Positions 1 through 10,856 are shown, counted from the stretch's first letter. The stretch: DNA of 64,000 bases from Megaleporinus macrocephalus (GCA_021613375.1 CM038716.1:4239684-4303683), one strand, 5' to 3'. The notes: generated from the sequence alone by a model not told the origin. Numbers and translations are program-made.

Positions 1-1290
1 ATACTGCAGTCATTTCAGTATCCATCTATCAGTAATTTAATACTGCAGTCATTTCAGTATCCATCTATCAGTAATTTAATACTGCAGTCATTTCAGTATC
101 CATCTATCAGTAATTTAATACTGCAGTCATTTCAGTATCCATCTATCAGTAATTTAATACTGCAGTCATTTCAGTATCCATCTATCAGTAATTTAATACT
201 GCAGTCATTTCAGTATCCATCAATTATAGTCATTTAATACTGCAAGCATTTCAGTATCCATCTATCAGTAATTTAATACTGCAGTCATTTCAGTATCCAT
301 CTATCAGTAATTTAATACTGCAGTCATTTCAGTATCCATCTATCAGTAATTTAATACTGCAGTCATTTCAGTATCCATCTATCAGTAATTTAATACTGCA
401 GTCATTTCAGTATCCATCTATCAGTAATTTAATACTGCAGTCATTTCAGTATCCATCTATCAGTAATTTAATACTGCATTCATTTCAGTATCCATCTATC
501 AGTAATTTAATACTGCAGTCATTTCAGTATCCATCTATCAGTAATTTAATACTGCAGTCATTTCAGTATCCATCTATCAGTAATTTAATACTGCAGTCAT
601 TTCAGTATCCATCTATCAGTAATTTAATACTGCAGTCATTTCAGTATCCATCTATCAGTAATTTAATACTGCAGTCATTTCAGTATCCATCTATCAGTAA
701 TTTAATACTGCAGTCATTTCAGTATCCATCTATCAGTAATTTAATACTGCATTCATTTCAGTATCCATCTATCAGTAATTTAATACTGCAGTCATTTCAG
801 TATCCATCTATCAGTAATTTAATACTGCAATCATTTCAGTATCCATCTATCAGTAATTTAATACTGCAATCATTTCAGTATCCATCTATCAGTAATTTAA
901 TACTGCAATCATTTCAGTATCCATCTATCAGTAATTTAATACTGCAATCATTTCAGTATCCATCTATCAGTAATTTAATACTGCAATCATTTCAGTATCC
1001 ATCGAATAGAGCCATAATTTCTGCAGTATTTTCAGTATCCATTGAATAGTGGCATTAAATCCTTATCCTTATAAGTATCCATCGATTACACTCACATAAA
1101 TCTGTAATAATTTCAGTATCCATCTGTTTAAGCCATTTAATTCTGCAGTCATTTCAATATCCTTAGATCTCTTTATCCTGCAGTAATTTCAATAACCATT
1201 GATCAGAGCCATTAATTCCATTATGTTCACTGAGTAGTCATTTATTTCTGCTATAATTTCAATACTCATTTTGTAATTTTTGTATCCATC
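1..1290. repeat. 39-bp minisatellite in masp1 intron
   Basis: A tandem array with a 39-bp period, about 26 copies, nearly identical from 1 to about 1010. The unit begins TACTGCAGTCATTTCAGTAT. Most copies differ only at the base or two after CTGCA (GTCA, ATCA, TTCA); one diverged copy lies near 220-250. From about 1011 to 1290 the copies decay, with CAGTATCCAT-like pieces still visible, which marks an old array edge. The array runs off the left end of the window, so its full length is unknown. It sits in the intron upstream of the CCP2 exons of masp1. Confidence 0.95.
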
Positions 1291-1534
1291 AATTATAATA
1301 ATATCTTTCTTGCACTTTCTCCTTAATGTAAACAACTTCTGTGTCTTCCTGCCTTTCTAATTCATCAAGTCTTTAATCTAAAACAAGTCCTACATACTTG
1401 AATCCTACATACTAATTTCTCCTAACAGTTGTTTCTGGCTTATGCTTTAAGTATGAATGTATAATTATTATTGTGTTATTATGGTTAGGTACAAATACTT
1501 GAATTTGTTCCCTCTCTCTCTCTCTGTCCCCCAG
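1291..1534 (+). other. masp1 intron end with polypyrimidine tract
   Basis: Unique AT-rich intron. It ends in a long CT-rich tract (1510-1532) and a CCCCCAG acceptor directly before the first CCP2 exon. No other feature is seen. Confidence 0.7.
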
Positions 1535-1654
1535 TGGTCGACTGTGGTCATGTGGATGGATACGGAGGAGATGTGGTGTATAAGAACTCCAGTAACAGTA
1601 CTACGTTTGGGTCCAGGATTCTGTACAGCTGCAGAAGTTCTCTCAGAGACCAGA
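1535..1654 (+). CDS. masp1 exon: first half of CCP2 module
   Basis: The acceptor CCCCCAG precedes the exon. Translation begins [11 protein letters not shown] and continues through [17 protein letters not shown], matching the start of a CCP/sushi module: Cys1 in VDCG and Cys2 in LYSC. Two N-glycosylation sequons (NSS, NST) are present; human MASP CCP2 also has an N-x-T here. The 3' edge is the weak point. To stay in phase with the next exon the donor must be GTGCGG after 1654 or GTTCTC after 1636, both poor matches to consensus, and the frame reaches a stop at about 1680. The end coordinate is therefore provisional. Confidence 0.75.
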
Positions 1655-3720
1655 GTGCGGTTCTCATCATCATCTCTCACTGAGAAAATCTGAGTCTTGT
1701 TATTGCGCTCTTGTTACTGCTCACACTTTTTTGTTTTTGTGCTGTCCTTGCCATTAATTTCTTATTTTATTGTCTAATGCAGTGTTGTACACGTGTAATC
1801 AGAGTGGTATGTGGGTGAGAGATGATGGAACCACGTTGCTCACATGTCAATCAGGTAAACACTGTATGGCCGTCATGATTCATTGACTAAACTTGATTAC
1901 GTGACCAAAAGACATCAATCAGAATTTATCCTGCCAGTGATTTAGTGATGATAATGAATATCAATTGATAATAAATTAGCTACTTTGCCCCATACCATTT
2001 CAAATATAGCCAGGTGGACTCACTTAGTGGACAGTGTGCTCTTGATTAAACTTCAGAATCAGTCGATTACTGATTTAGATTACTTTTTAATCAACAGTCT
2101 AATGTGCTTCTATACCCAGATGACAATGTGCCAGTATCGAGAATGAAAATAGATGTCATGCATCTATACAAGTCTATCTCTGTCCCTTATCTGGGACTGC
2201 CCGTCTGTGTTTTGTATTTGGTAATATCTGTCTGTGTTGTGCGTCTGGGCTTTTTGTCTGTGTTGTGTCTGCCTAACAGATCCTGAGAGCACCACACAGT
2301 TTGAAGCCCAGCTCTCCAGCCCAACAGCTAGAATCCAGCCTGGTAAGCTAAAAGCTCAGACTCAGTGTGGAGTCCTTATACGCCTGGCAAGAAAAAGTAT
2401 GTGATCCCTTTGAAATGACCTGGGTTTCTGCATTAATTAGTCATAAAACATGATCTGATCTACATCTAAGTCCCAAGTATAGACAAACACAATGTGCTTA
2501 ATCACAAACACTTATAATATTTAATGTCTTTATTGGACACATCTATTAAACATTCAACAATTAATGGAGAAAACCAGGTCATTTTAAAGAGTTCACCTAC
2601 TTTTCTTGCCACTGTATGTATGTAGTCAGTCCAACTAAGTAGGTAAAGGGGCATCGCAGCTGATTTTTGTATTAGAAAATAATTGGAGCCCCAGCATTTG
2701 TGAAGTACTGATGGCTGAAGCTGGCTGGTCAGTAATCAGATTCATCTATAAACTATGGTATGGAGAATGAGATGAGTGCATTGAAGTGTAGGCTCTGTCT
2801 CCCTCTGCTGGTCAGTTAAATTTTGTGACATTCTGACAATTTCATTTATGAGTTTCATATGAAGAGTTATTGATAATGTTTTCAATAAATCCTGTATTCA
2901 TAATGAATTATAAACTAAACCAAAGAATGTTACAGTTTGTCACATACATCGTCATACACAACTGCCTGCTCTTATAAATCTTATAAAGATAGAATATCTG
3001 AATATATATATATATATATATTATGTCTAGTACTTAAAAAAGCAAGAGAGCACTGCTATAATTTTATAATATGAAATAAATAATAAGGGACCCAACAGTT
3101 GTTATTAATGTAATTCATCTCGTACCCCAGAGGACACAGTTGATCAGCAGAAGATGCTAGGCGCTAACCTTGCTAAAAATGGCTGGTCTTAGATTTCCAC
3201 CAACTTTTTATTTTATTTATTTCCTTTTAAAATGTATCATCAATTTTTTACTTAAAACAGTTTATTAAAATGTCACAGTTAGAGCTCATTTCAACTGAAA
3301 CATCCACATAACGCCCTGCTAGGTAGTTCTACTTTGCCGCTACATAGATCTCACATTTGGTGTTTAGTGTAGGTAGGGCTGTGTAACTGTTAGGTAGTAA
3401 GATAGAAGCTGTGTACAAGCCACAGAATTAAGTATTGCATTCCATTTTTGTATAAACAGTAAACAGAAATTGAGATGTAGTCCAGTTAGGGCTGGGCGAT
3501 ATGGGAAAAAATCTTAGCACAATATTTTTTTTCATATCAGTCGATATCGATATATATCACGATATAAATCAAATCACTATTTCCTTTTTACTTTAAGTGA
3601 GAAGTGAAGTAAATGTAAAAATTTTGTTAGATAGACAAATGTGCTATAGAACATTACACAACTGTATTTCAAATAAATGCAAAAACACACACACACATAT
3701 ACATACATACATACATACAC

Positions 3721-3816
<96 letters not shown>

Positions 3817-3821
3817 ATATG

Positions 3822-3906
<85 letters not shown>

Positions 3907-5392
3907 CCAGATTACTAGCACACAGGTTAAACTGCCGCTCCGTCAACAAAACATGAAATGGCTGGAACTCTAGTTCAGCCACCTGATTGGTTTGGAGAGG
4001 CGCTATTCTCATTCTCATTGGCTGTTCATGTTGTCTCACAAAGCATGGACGGAACCTAATTCTATCAACTTTTTATCGACTACGTCTTATAGTTCTATCG
4101 AGGAAACACTATTTCACGATAATCATCGTTATCGTTTTATCGCCCAGCCCTAAGTCCAGTATATCACCACTGATTCACTAATGATACAGGAACATGCAAA
4201 TTGTGGCTTTTAGCAACAGGTTACAAACTTCTATATCATTACAAAGCTCCTATTTTCCATTCCACCTTAAATGGTGCAACTGCCCCAGTCTGATGCCCAT
4301 ACAGATGCTGGATTGTAACTCCTGCACAGTTTAAGGTGGAATGGAACATTTAGCTGACTAATAGGCATCCAGCTTCAGCCTCGTCAAAGACCTTAATGAT
4401 TACAAGGATGGTGACACACCTGCCTCACCTTTGCATAGATATTTATTTTTGTTTGTTAAAAACTGAGGTACTGTATGCTGTATAACGTATACTCATGTTT
4501 GTTTATCATGTAAGCCTGTGGTGAAGCTTCCCAGCCCTTCCCGTCCCAGCAGAAGCGTATCGTGGGTGGACGAACAGCGTCTCCGGGCCTGTTCCCCTGG
4601 CAGGTGCTCCTGTCGGTCGAAGACGCCTATCGAGTCCCTGAGGGCCGCTGGTTCGGTAGCGGCGCGCTCCTGTCCTCGTCCTGGGTCCTAACCGCTGCTC
4701 ACGTCCTCCGCTCCCAGCGCAGGGACTCCTCCATCGTGCCCGTCGCCCCCGAACACGTGCGCGCCACTTTGGGCCTCACAGATGTCCGAGACAAGCGGCT
4801 GGCCGTCAACCATTCGGTGGAGAGGCTCGTCCTGCACCCGCACTTCGACCCACGTAACTACGACAACGACATCGCTCTGGTCAAACTCAGCCAGGAGGCG
4901 GTGCTGAGTGAGCTAGTGAGGCCTGTGTGTCTCCCCCCACCATGGGTCAGAAGTCAGGCTCCCGCCCCACTGCCCACCATGCTGGGTGTGGTCGCTGGAT
5001 GGGGGATCAACACACCCAACGTCTCTGTCTCGAACATCGGGCTGACCTCTGACCCCGGCGTCGTGTCCGAGGTGCTGCAGTACGTGAAGCTGCCCGTTGT
5101 GGCGCAGGAGGAGTGCGAAGCCAGCTACGCCTCTCGCTCGGTCAACTACAACATTACCGACAACATGTTTTGTGCCGGCTTCTACGAAGGAGGCCGCGAC
5201 ACCTGTTTAGGAGACAGCGGAGGGGCGTTCGTGATCGAGGACCCTCACAGCGGGAGATGGGTAGCACAGGGGCTCGTGTCCTGGGGCGGCCCAGAGGAGT
5301 GTGGGAGTCAGCGGGTGTACGGGGTCTACACCCGAGTGGCAAACTACGCCCTCTGGCTGCGCATGCAGATGGACACCGAGCGCTGGTGGTGA
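1535..5392 (+). CDS. masp1, 3' coding part, MASP-3 isoform (partial, four exons)
   Basis: Span of the recognisable masp1 coding exons: 1535-1654 (CCP2 first half), 1783-1854 (CCP2 second half), 2280-2342 (linker) and 4515-5392 (serine protease domain). All introns are phase 1 and the reading frame is kept across every junction. MASP-3 is the C-terminal isoform of the mannan-binding-lectin-associated serine protease 1 gene. It is a secreted zymogen that pairs with MBL or ficolins and, in mammals, matures complement factor D. The CUB1-EGF-CUB2-CCP1 exons must lie left of the window. The protease domain being in a single exon is the hallmark of MASP-3 as opposed to MASP-1. Identification rests on close residue-by-residue resemblance of the protease part to vertebrate MASP-3. 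Confidence 0.93.
1783..1854 (+). CDS. masp1 exon: second half of CCP2 module
   Basis: The acceptor TCTAATGCAG and the donor CAG|GTAAAC are both good. The 72-nt phase 1-1 exon encodes [15 protein letters not shown] and ends TLLTCQS. It supplies Cys3 (YTC), the conserved Trp (GMWV) and Cys4 (TCQ) of the sushi fold. Human MASP1 CCP2 is split at the same place, before the IYTC motif. With the preceding exon the four-Cys module is complete though short. Confidence 0.85.
2280..2342 (+). CDS. masp1 exon: Ser/Thr/Pro-rich linker between CCP2 and protease domain
   Basis: A 63-nt phase 1-1 exon between acceptor CTGCCTAACAG and donor CTG|GTAAGC. In frame it encodes [20 protein letters not shown] plus split codons at each end. 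The sequence has no CCP or protease motif and is rich in Ser, Thr and Pro, as expected of an exposed, possibly O-glycosylated hinge. I do not recall an equivalent exon in human MASP-3, where the CCP2 end runs directly into the ECGQ linker. The call rests on consensus splice sites and on frame continuity with both neighbours, so it is good but not certain. Confidence 0.72.
2381..2614. mobile_element. Tc1/mariner-type MITE with TA target duplication
   Basis: A 234-bp non-autonomous element in a masp1 intron. The left end CGCCTGGCAAGAAAAAGTA is mirrored by the right end TACTTTTCTTGCCACTG, and TA flanks it at 2379-2380 and 2615-2616. There is no coding sequence. The TA target duplication and short inverted termini are typical of mariner-derived MITEs. 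Confidence 0.8.
2615..3486. other. masp1 intron, AT-rich, no gene
   Basis: Apart from a short (TA)n at about 3003-3020 I see nothing. No exon-like frame with splice sites is present. Confidence 0.6.
3487..4152. mobile_element. hAT-type MITE with 8-bp target duplication and AT microsatellite core
   Basis: The ends are TAGGGCTGGGCGAT on the left and the complementary ATCGCCCAGCCCTA on the right. Both sides carry the same 8-bp flank AGTCCAGT (3479-3486 and 4153-4160), the diagnostic hAT target duplication. The interior is dominated by (TA)n at about 3722-3779 and 3828-3904 around a (TG)n block. The element sits in the intron just before the MASP-3 protease exon. Long frames called here are only AT/TG repeats. 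Confidence 0.92.
4255..4347. repeat. Short hairpin (inverted repeat) element
   Basis: The arm TTCCATTCCACCTTAAA near 4256 is answered by TTTAAGGTGGAATGGAA near 4330, 17 bp each, separated by about 57 bp. It is probably a miniature foldback element. It lies about 170 bp upstream of the protease exon acceptor. Confidence 0.75.
4515..5392 (+). CDS. masp1 terminal exon: MASP-3 serine protease domain
   Basis: A single 878-nt exon. After the acceptor at 4514 it reads [14 protein letters not shown] then IVGGR, so the activation cleavage falls after Arg at 4556-4558. The mature protease is about 277 residues, a usual S1A size. The triad is visible: His in LTAAHVL (4700-4702), Asp in DNDIALVKL (4868-4870) and Ser in GDSGGAF (5216-5218). 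Asp at 5198-5200, six residues before the Ser, predicts trypsin-like Arg/Lys specificity. The histidine-loop cysteines are absent (GSGALL in place of CGGxL, AAHV in place of AAHC), as in MASP-3, C1r and C1s. Sequons include NHS, NVS and NIT. The [10 protein letters not shown] and YGVYTRV stretches match vertebrate MASP-3. The stop is TGA at 5390-5392. Confidence 0.96.
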
Positions 5393-7024
5393 GGGAAGGA
5401 GGGGTGAATGAAACATTCATCTCCATCTTTCTTTGTACATTCATATTCATTGGGGAGTATTCATGTAGCACAGATGCCACGTATTCCTCCAGTGTAAGCT
5501 GGGATAACACTGGTTCTCGTGATTTTCAGCCATCTTAACCACTTAAAGCAGCATAATGTTACATTTTTATTACTTGGGGTCCCTCTACACTTGCAGAGTG
5601 TGTATCACTCTTACTGTGCATGCCCGCCGCAAGCGAGAAAGCTTCACAGCGACCGGAAGTCATTCATTTTTAATGATAATCGGCGAAATGGGTACAATTC
5701 AGCAAAACAAAACAAGCTGAACTCTTTATGCAGCTTTATGCAAATGAGCAGTAGGACTGTGTATTGGCAAGAACCTGGCGATGGTGAAATATTGCTATGT
5801 TGCAAGCAAAGTGATATATTGCGTTTTTTCAAATCCTACTATTAAAACACACCACTATATGAACAGGTTTGCCAATGCTTACAATAGCATTGCGCCCTTG
5901 TGCTTCTTGTTAATGTTGGAGTGGAGCTGAAAATGGTTTTAAACACAACACACAATGATTCACTGTCTGCCAGAAATCTGTGTATCGATACTGTGTTTTT
6001 GAGAATCGATACAGTATCACAAAACATAATATCCTGATATTCGATATTTTCTTACACCCCTAATGAGCAGTGATGTGTGGCAGCGACCACCAATCAAAAA
6101 ACAGGTTCTCACAGGTTTTTCTATCATTTTAAATGGCGTTTGAAACAGGTATATACAGCATGCTTAGCCAGGATCAGCTACCGTATGCATCAGTACTGAT
6201 AGAGTTCAGGAAAGACGTTCTGTCTTTACAGTGTACTAAGACATGAAGTTAATACATGTTTGTTTATACAGATTGCTGTTCCTTTAAAAACATAGTTTGC
6301 TTGACGATAATTCAGTCGAACATGCTACCTGTCTGCGTGCTGGTGGGCAGTGCTGGTTGTGGTGCTAGTGCTAACTTAGCTAGCAAGCTAACGGCTCCAC
6401 ATACCCAGTTCAGTGCAAAGCCCTTATTTCCTCAAAGTTGTCTTAACTGGAGTTCAATTTGTACCATGTTGGGAGTCACCTAGCCTGGCTAGCATTTGCA
6501 CCACACCAAGGACTCTAACTGATGGTTTAGCAGTCACAGAGTTATGAATACCATATAGCATTTTATCATTATACCTGTTTTTTTCATTTCATTTCATACA
6601 GTATATGGCAAAACATGCTATTTGTATACACCTACTTGTCTTTTGGATATCCTATATAGACTTACACTCCCTCCTGAATGCTTATTGTGTACTTTGTGAT
6701 TGACCACTGTATTATACCAGATATAAGCTGTGACCTAAGACAGTGTGTTCTGCCTCATGTTTCTCTCGAATTGATCTTTGAACTGAATGACATGTATTGT
6801 GAATTATACACTCCTTTATCCTTCATCTGGAGATGAGGACTTTTTTCCATGTATAAACTTTCAATGTTCCATGACTTTATGTGCAAAATACAAACTTTTT
6901 AAACACTTTTTTTACATTACTGCACATTTGTTACTTGTAATATGCACTCGTCTTTGTATGTTTATTCATGATCTGGCTTGTGGACTGTATATGCATTATT
7001 GGCTACAGTTGATGAAGTAATAAA
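5393..7024 (+). other. masp1 3' UTR region with candidate polyadenylation signals
   Basis: Sequence downstream of the MASP-3 stop. An ATTAAA at 5841-5846 and an AATAAA at 7019-7024 are candidate polyadenylation signals; which is used cannot be told. The interval contains old transposon sequence: about 5540-5720 resembles a dispersed fish repeat, and about 5985-6062 is a degenerate hAT-like end rich in ATCGATA-type motifs that finishes CTTACACCCCTAAT. No protease exon of MASP-1 type is visible. Confidence 0.45.
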
Positions 7025-7870
7025 ATATATATACTTGTATTTTTAGTCGTGCATTGAAGCTGGCACTCATGGTTGCCCAGCGCTTTACTAAAGCCTAGTG
7101 TAAAGCTAGGGTTGTAATTTTTTCTCTTGGCATCAAATGGATAGAGGAGACCAGTCTGGAACGTTAATGATTGTTTACTGAGCCCTCGGTTTCATCATCC
7201 AGTCTGCCTTAATACCTGCAAACACAGACCTATATATTCTGTTTTAAGGCCTTACACATGGGTCCACCATAATTTACTGACTGGATCCTAATCAGATTGA
7301 GCTATTCTAAAATATAGGATGTGCTAGCCATAAACATCTCCTGAGCTCCTGACGACTGTCGTAAAACGCTGACCATGCCTGTAACTGACCATTTGTCTAA
7401 CAGACCCAAATCATGGCCTGTGGAGAAGTGGTATAATTCAACTGAAGTATGTACAACACTAGTTTCTACATAAATGTGACAAACGATCTGTATTAATTCA
7501 TAAAAATAGATAAACACAAACCAATAAAACAAGTAACACAATATTCTAATTATTTATTCCTTTGTTGAACAAGCAATATAACACTAAATGTCTTTGTTGG
7601 GAAATGTTTATGATCTTTTTTTTTTCAGAAACTGTTGTGACCCACTACATAGTTCACTATATTGTTACCCACAATGCACCGTAAAACTAGTGGACAAACG
7701 ATGTACAGGTTCACGCCCCACAATGCATAGCGGTTTCTTTGGAAAGATCGTCGTCCAAATTTCCTCTACTGTCTCCCTCACTGCTCCCCTATATAGTGTT
7801 CCACACAGAACAGACTATGTAGTGAACAGGGAACGAGTTAACCATTTCAGACGCACCCATTGACTTGAGG
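7025..7870. other. Intergenic, masp1-ostn tail-to-tail spacer
   Basis: Contains a MITE-like stretch at about 7625-7860 with TATATAGTG and AACAGGGAACGAGTT motifs and apparent inverted ends around ACTACATAG/CTATGTAGT. This is reminiscent of fish Harbinger-type MITEs. No gene is seen. Confidence 0.4.
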
Positions 7871-7874
7871 AATC

Positions 7875-8375
7875 TTGGCAGAGGTGGGGGACTCGAGTCA
7901 CATGACTTGACTCGAGTCGCACTACAGTCACGATTTTAAGGACTTGCTTGATCAATATTGATAAAAGACTCGACTTTGACTTGGTATTCATGACTTGAGA
8001 CGTAACCTAGACTTGGCACAGATGGCTTGAAATGACTTGTATTTTTTTTATTAAATGTCTGTGTTCATACATACTGAGGACATATATATTTGTAATTTAT
8101 TTTTTTTATTTGTTTGATGATTGGGATTTTGTTTTGCGATGCACGTAAACCTGGCAACCCATCAAAACACGGCAGACCAGCAGATACCAACATAATAAAG
8201 CTCCTATCATGGATGCGGCTGATCCACAAATAGTGAAGTTTGGATTAAAGGTGTATGCATAGATAATAAGAACAAAAAGTGAAAAGCAACATGCAATGTT
8301 TGCAGTTCTAAAATCAGCGACACGACCACAACATCACATTTCATTCGTCACTTCTAAACCCCCAGAGAGGTCAGT
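7875..8375 (+). mobile_element. hAT element remnant with BED zinc-finger fragment
   Basis: It begins with the ACTCGAGTCACATGACTTGA type of end found in a widespread vertebrate hAT family. At about 8270-8350 a broken frame reads KATCNVCSSKIS and then TSHFIRHF, a C-x2-C...H-x3-H BED finger as found at the N-terminus of hAT transposases. Stops interrupt it and the catalytic domain is missing. Confidence 0.65.
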
Positions 8376-8605
8376 GTGTCTGTTAAGCTAACGTTAATCA
8401 TTAGCAGAGAACCTAATGTTCGTTGAAATGTTAGACTTGGTTTCCGAATTGATTGTTTATTTGTTGAGAAGACAAAACAGTCAATATTAATACAATTTGA
8501 CTTCAGTATAATGGCAGAATGTTGTTAACGTTATATGCTATTAACTTTAACATTATGAAAAGACCCAAGAACTGAGTCCTAGTGAGCTAGCATTAGCGCT
8601 AGCTA

Positions 8606-9478
8606 TATTGGGTCTGTCTCAAAACTTGGTGAGCTGTCTAAGTAGGCACTAACTATGTAGGCAGCGTTCTATCTAGACATCTCTCCTCAAGACAGGTAAC
8701 ATAATCCTCAAGACTATGATGTTTTACTTTTTTCATTGTAAAATATGTATCTCCTCTAAAACTCTTTAAAGACCCCATATTTACACTTACAGTATCATAT
8801 CTAGTAGCATGACAGTTTACATATTTCTTTTTTCATAATTAGTATTTCAGATCATGAAGGGGCAAACACCGCCAGATCCGCCGTTCACGTGGGCTGCAGA
8901 TGGTGACTGTCCGAGTTGAGGCTCTTTTCTAATTTTCTCCACCAACTGCGTCCGGCTGCTCTCGCTGACCACCAAGGAGCAGCTGTATCCCGAACAGGCC
9001 TACTCTCTAGTTTGAGAGAGACTGTGTCACAGCTTGTTCCCGCCCACTGCACGTGACCGGTGTTTAGCCAGTTGCTAAGCTACAAGCCAGCTATCCAAAA
9101 CAATAGCCCGAGGCTTGAAAATCCGCTAGCATAAATGCTAATGGCTTGAGTATAAAACTGCAAAGTGGTCAATGACTCGTTACAGAGTTGATAATAAAAT
9201 ACTGTTTTGTGTGATTATATGAGAAGAAACACATTAAAACTAAAAAGAGAGAATCAAAATAACAGATGTGAAGCTACTTCACTGCTCGTAGCTTCGCCTG
9301 CGCTGCATCATGGGATTGCCTTAGCGGCTGAGGAAGCATTCGATGCTTCCGTACAATCGGGCCAAAATAAGGTGCCCCAGTAGACAGCATGTTTAAGGTA
9401 TAAGAATTGGGACAGCCTACATGTCGGGAGCGCATACTATGATGTAAAATGCTGACTAGGTTTTGAAACAGTCCCATT
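8606..9478. mobile_element. Non-autonomous DNA transposon, unclassified
   Basis: The left end GGGTCTGTCTCAAAACTTGG and the right end TAGGTTTTGAAACAGTCCCA are roughly inverted copies. Both ends are followed inward by AGTAGGC/GCCTAC-type motifs. No transposase is seen. The border coordinates are approximate and the superfamily is not assigned. Confidence 0.5.
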
Positions 9479-9479
9479 G

Positions 9480-9840
9480 TCTGCAGATCCAACTTTAATG
9501 TTTAATTTGATTCTCAAACTATATCTGTGACCAAAATAGACCCCCATTTCCCCCATTAGTACTTCCGTTTATAGCAGTAAAGTTTAGTTTAACTTTTACT
9601 AAATCGCCATAGCTTTAAGTTCTTTATTAATAAACTAATTCAGACACCTTCTCATAATCCGCCGCCTCAGCGCTCACCAGTCGACTGAACACACCAGTGC
9701 TTGTTTACGTTTGAGCAAGACAGACGTCTCTGTAAAGAACACAACCTGTAAAGTCTGAAAAGTGTGGGGCTGAGAAATATTAGACTCGGCATATAGTACT
9801 TTAATTCCTTGTGCGTGACCTACAGGTAGGGTTTCTGCTG
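9480..9840. other. Intergenic, no feature seen
   Basis: Moderately AT-rich sequence without recognisable repeat or exon. A TTTATTAATAAA stretch near 9625 could serve as a polyadenylation signal on either strand. Confidence 0.5.
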
Positions 9841-10035
9841 TATGATGAGCAGCAGGTGATGCAGTACACATCTGTAACTGCATGTGTTTGGACTGTGGGA
9901 GGAAACCAGAGTACCTGGAGTAATCCCACTTAGGCACGGGGAGAACATACACACTCCACACAGAATGGCCCTGACCGGGAATCCAACCCAGATCATCTTA
10001 CTGTGAGGGTGACTGTGCTAACCACTACACCTTAA
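9841..10035 (-). mobile_element. tRNA-derived SINE (family with copies near 28.8, 40.4 and 44.2 kb)
   Basis: Read on the minus strand it starts with an A-box-like GTGTAGTGGTTAGCACAG. A B-box-like GGTTGGATTCCC follows, then TTCTGTGTGGAG and CTCCCACAGTCCAAACACAT. This is a tRNA-derived head joined to a SINE body shared with the other copies in the window. The 3' part is truncated. Confidence 0.75.
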
Positions 10036-10771
10036 AGCAACTCTGTACACTTAACAACAAGATAGTATTTACAAGAGGAATTTTAATTATTTTTCAATTT
10101 AGTACATACCGATAGCTGAAAGCAATAAACAGACCAGACAGTTTACATGTTTTATCTGGTTTAATGTTAAGGCAGAACGTAATGCCTCCAGTCGAATCAA
10201 TATATAGTGTGTGTGTGTGTGTGTGTGTGTACTAGTGCGGCGATGAGGACAGCAGCAGAGGCATTATGAGTAATTGGCATCAAAAAGAAAGAAGCTAGAA
10301 CACTATCTTCTAAAACAGCTTGGTGAGAATGTGCCAGTTGGTTTGGTGACTTGGTTCCAGAGAAGAATCTGGCTTTACATTTATGAGGATTATAAAAACT
10401 TCTGGGACAGATGTGAATCAGGGTTAGAGATGGATGGAGAGCAATAGTGACAGTAACAATATTGTGGTTTTGGATTGTGGAGGTTATACACAATGAATGA
10501 AGGCTTTTGTGAGGATTGTGTGCTGGAACTAGTGTGCTTTTCATGCATCTTCTACTTGCAGAGTACTTCCTGTGGACAAAAGGAGATCAGAGACAGAATC
10601 AGTATCTGTTTACCACATATTTTCTTAACTGGCATTAAACTGTCTGTTGAATGCACACTGACAAGCTGGAGCCCAGACTTTAAAAAGTGATCTGTGTTCA
10701 ATCTAGTGTAGACACAAAGGACAATGTAGCGCATGTGTACCTATATATGGAAGCCTGGTCTAAGACACAGT
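10036..10771 (-). other. ostn 3' UTR candidate
   Basis: Sequence immediately downstream (minus strand) of the ostn stop codon. An ATTAAA on the minus strand near 10158-10163 is the first plausible polyadenylation signal, giving a 3' UTR of about 600 nt. A (TG)n run lies at about 10206-10230. No coding frame is supported. Confidence 0.4.
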
Positions 10772-10856
10772 CTATCCCCGGCTGTTGGGAAGACGGCCCA
10801 CCCCAATCCGATCAATCGGGATGGTGACCCTTCGCCTCGGCAACTCCACCACCTTC
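10772..10856 (-). CDS. ostn last coding exon (C-terminal natriuretic-like motif)
   Basis: On the minus strand the acceptor CCATCCACAG is followed by one base that completes an Arg codon. The exon then reads KVVELPRRR and [16 protein letters not shown] to a TAG stop (10774-10772). The human protein ends with the closely similar KVVDHPKRR...IPMDRIG...NSRG. The PRRR run is a possible second processing site. The exon is only 85 nt, too short to stand out as an open frame. Confidence 0.93.

Noticed and set aside
1..1010. CRISPR-like regular array (also 19.2, 25.8 and 44.7 kb)
   Set aside because: Units are contiguous with no unique spacers, and the context is eukaryotic with introns.
3577..4039. 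Open frames of 98-131 codons on both strands
   Set aside because: They consist of Tyr-Ile and Thr-His dipeptides from (TA)n, (TG)n and (CA)n inside a hAT MITE.
5113..5538. Frames overlapping the MASP-3 exon on both strands (118-141 codons)
   Set aside because: They are GC-rich shadows of the true protease frame and have no motifs.
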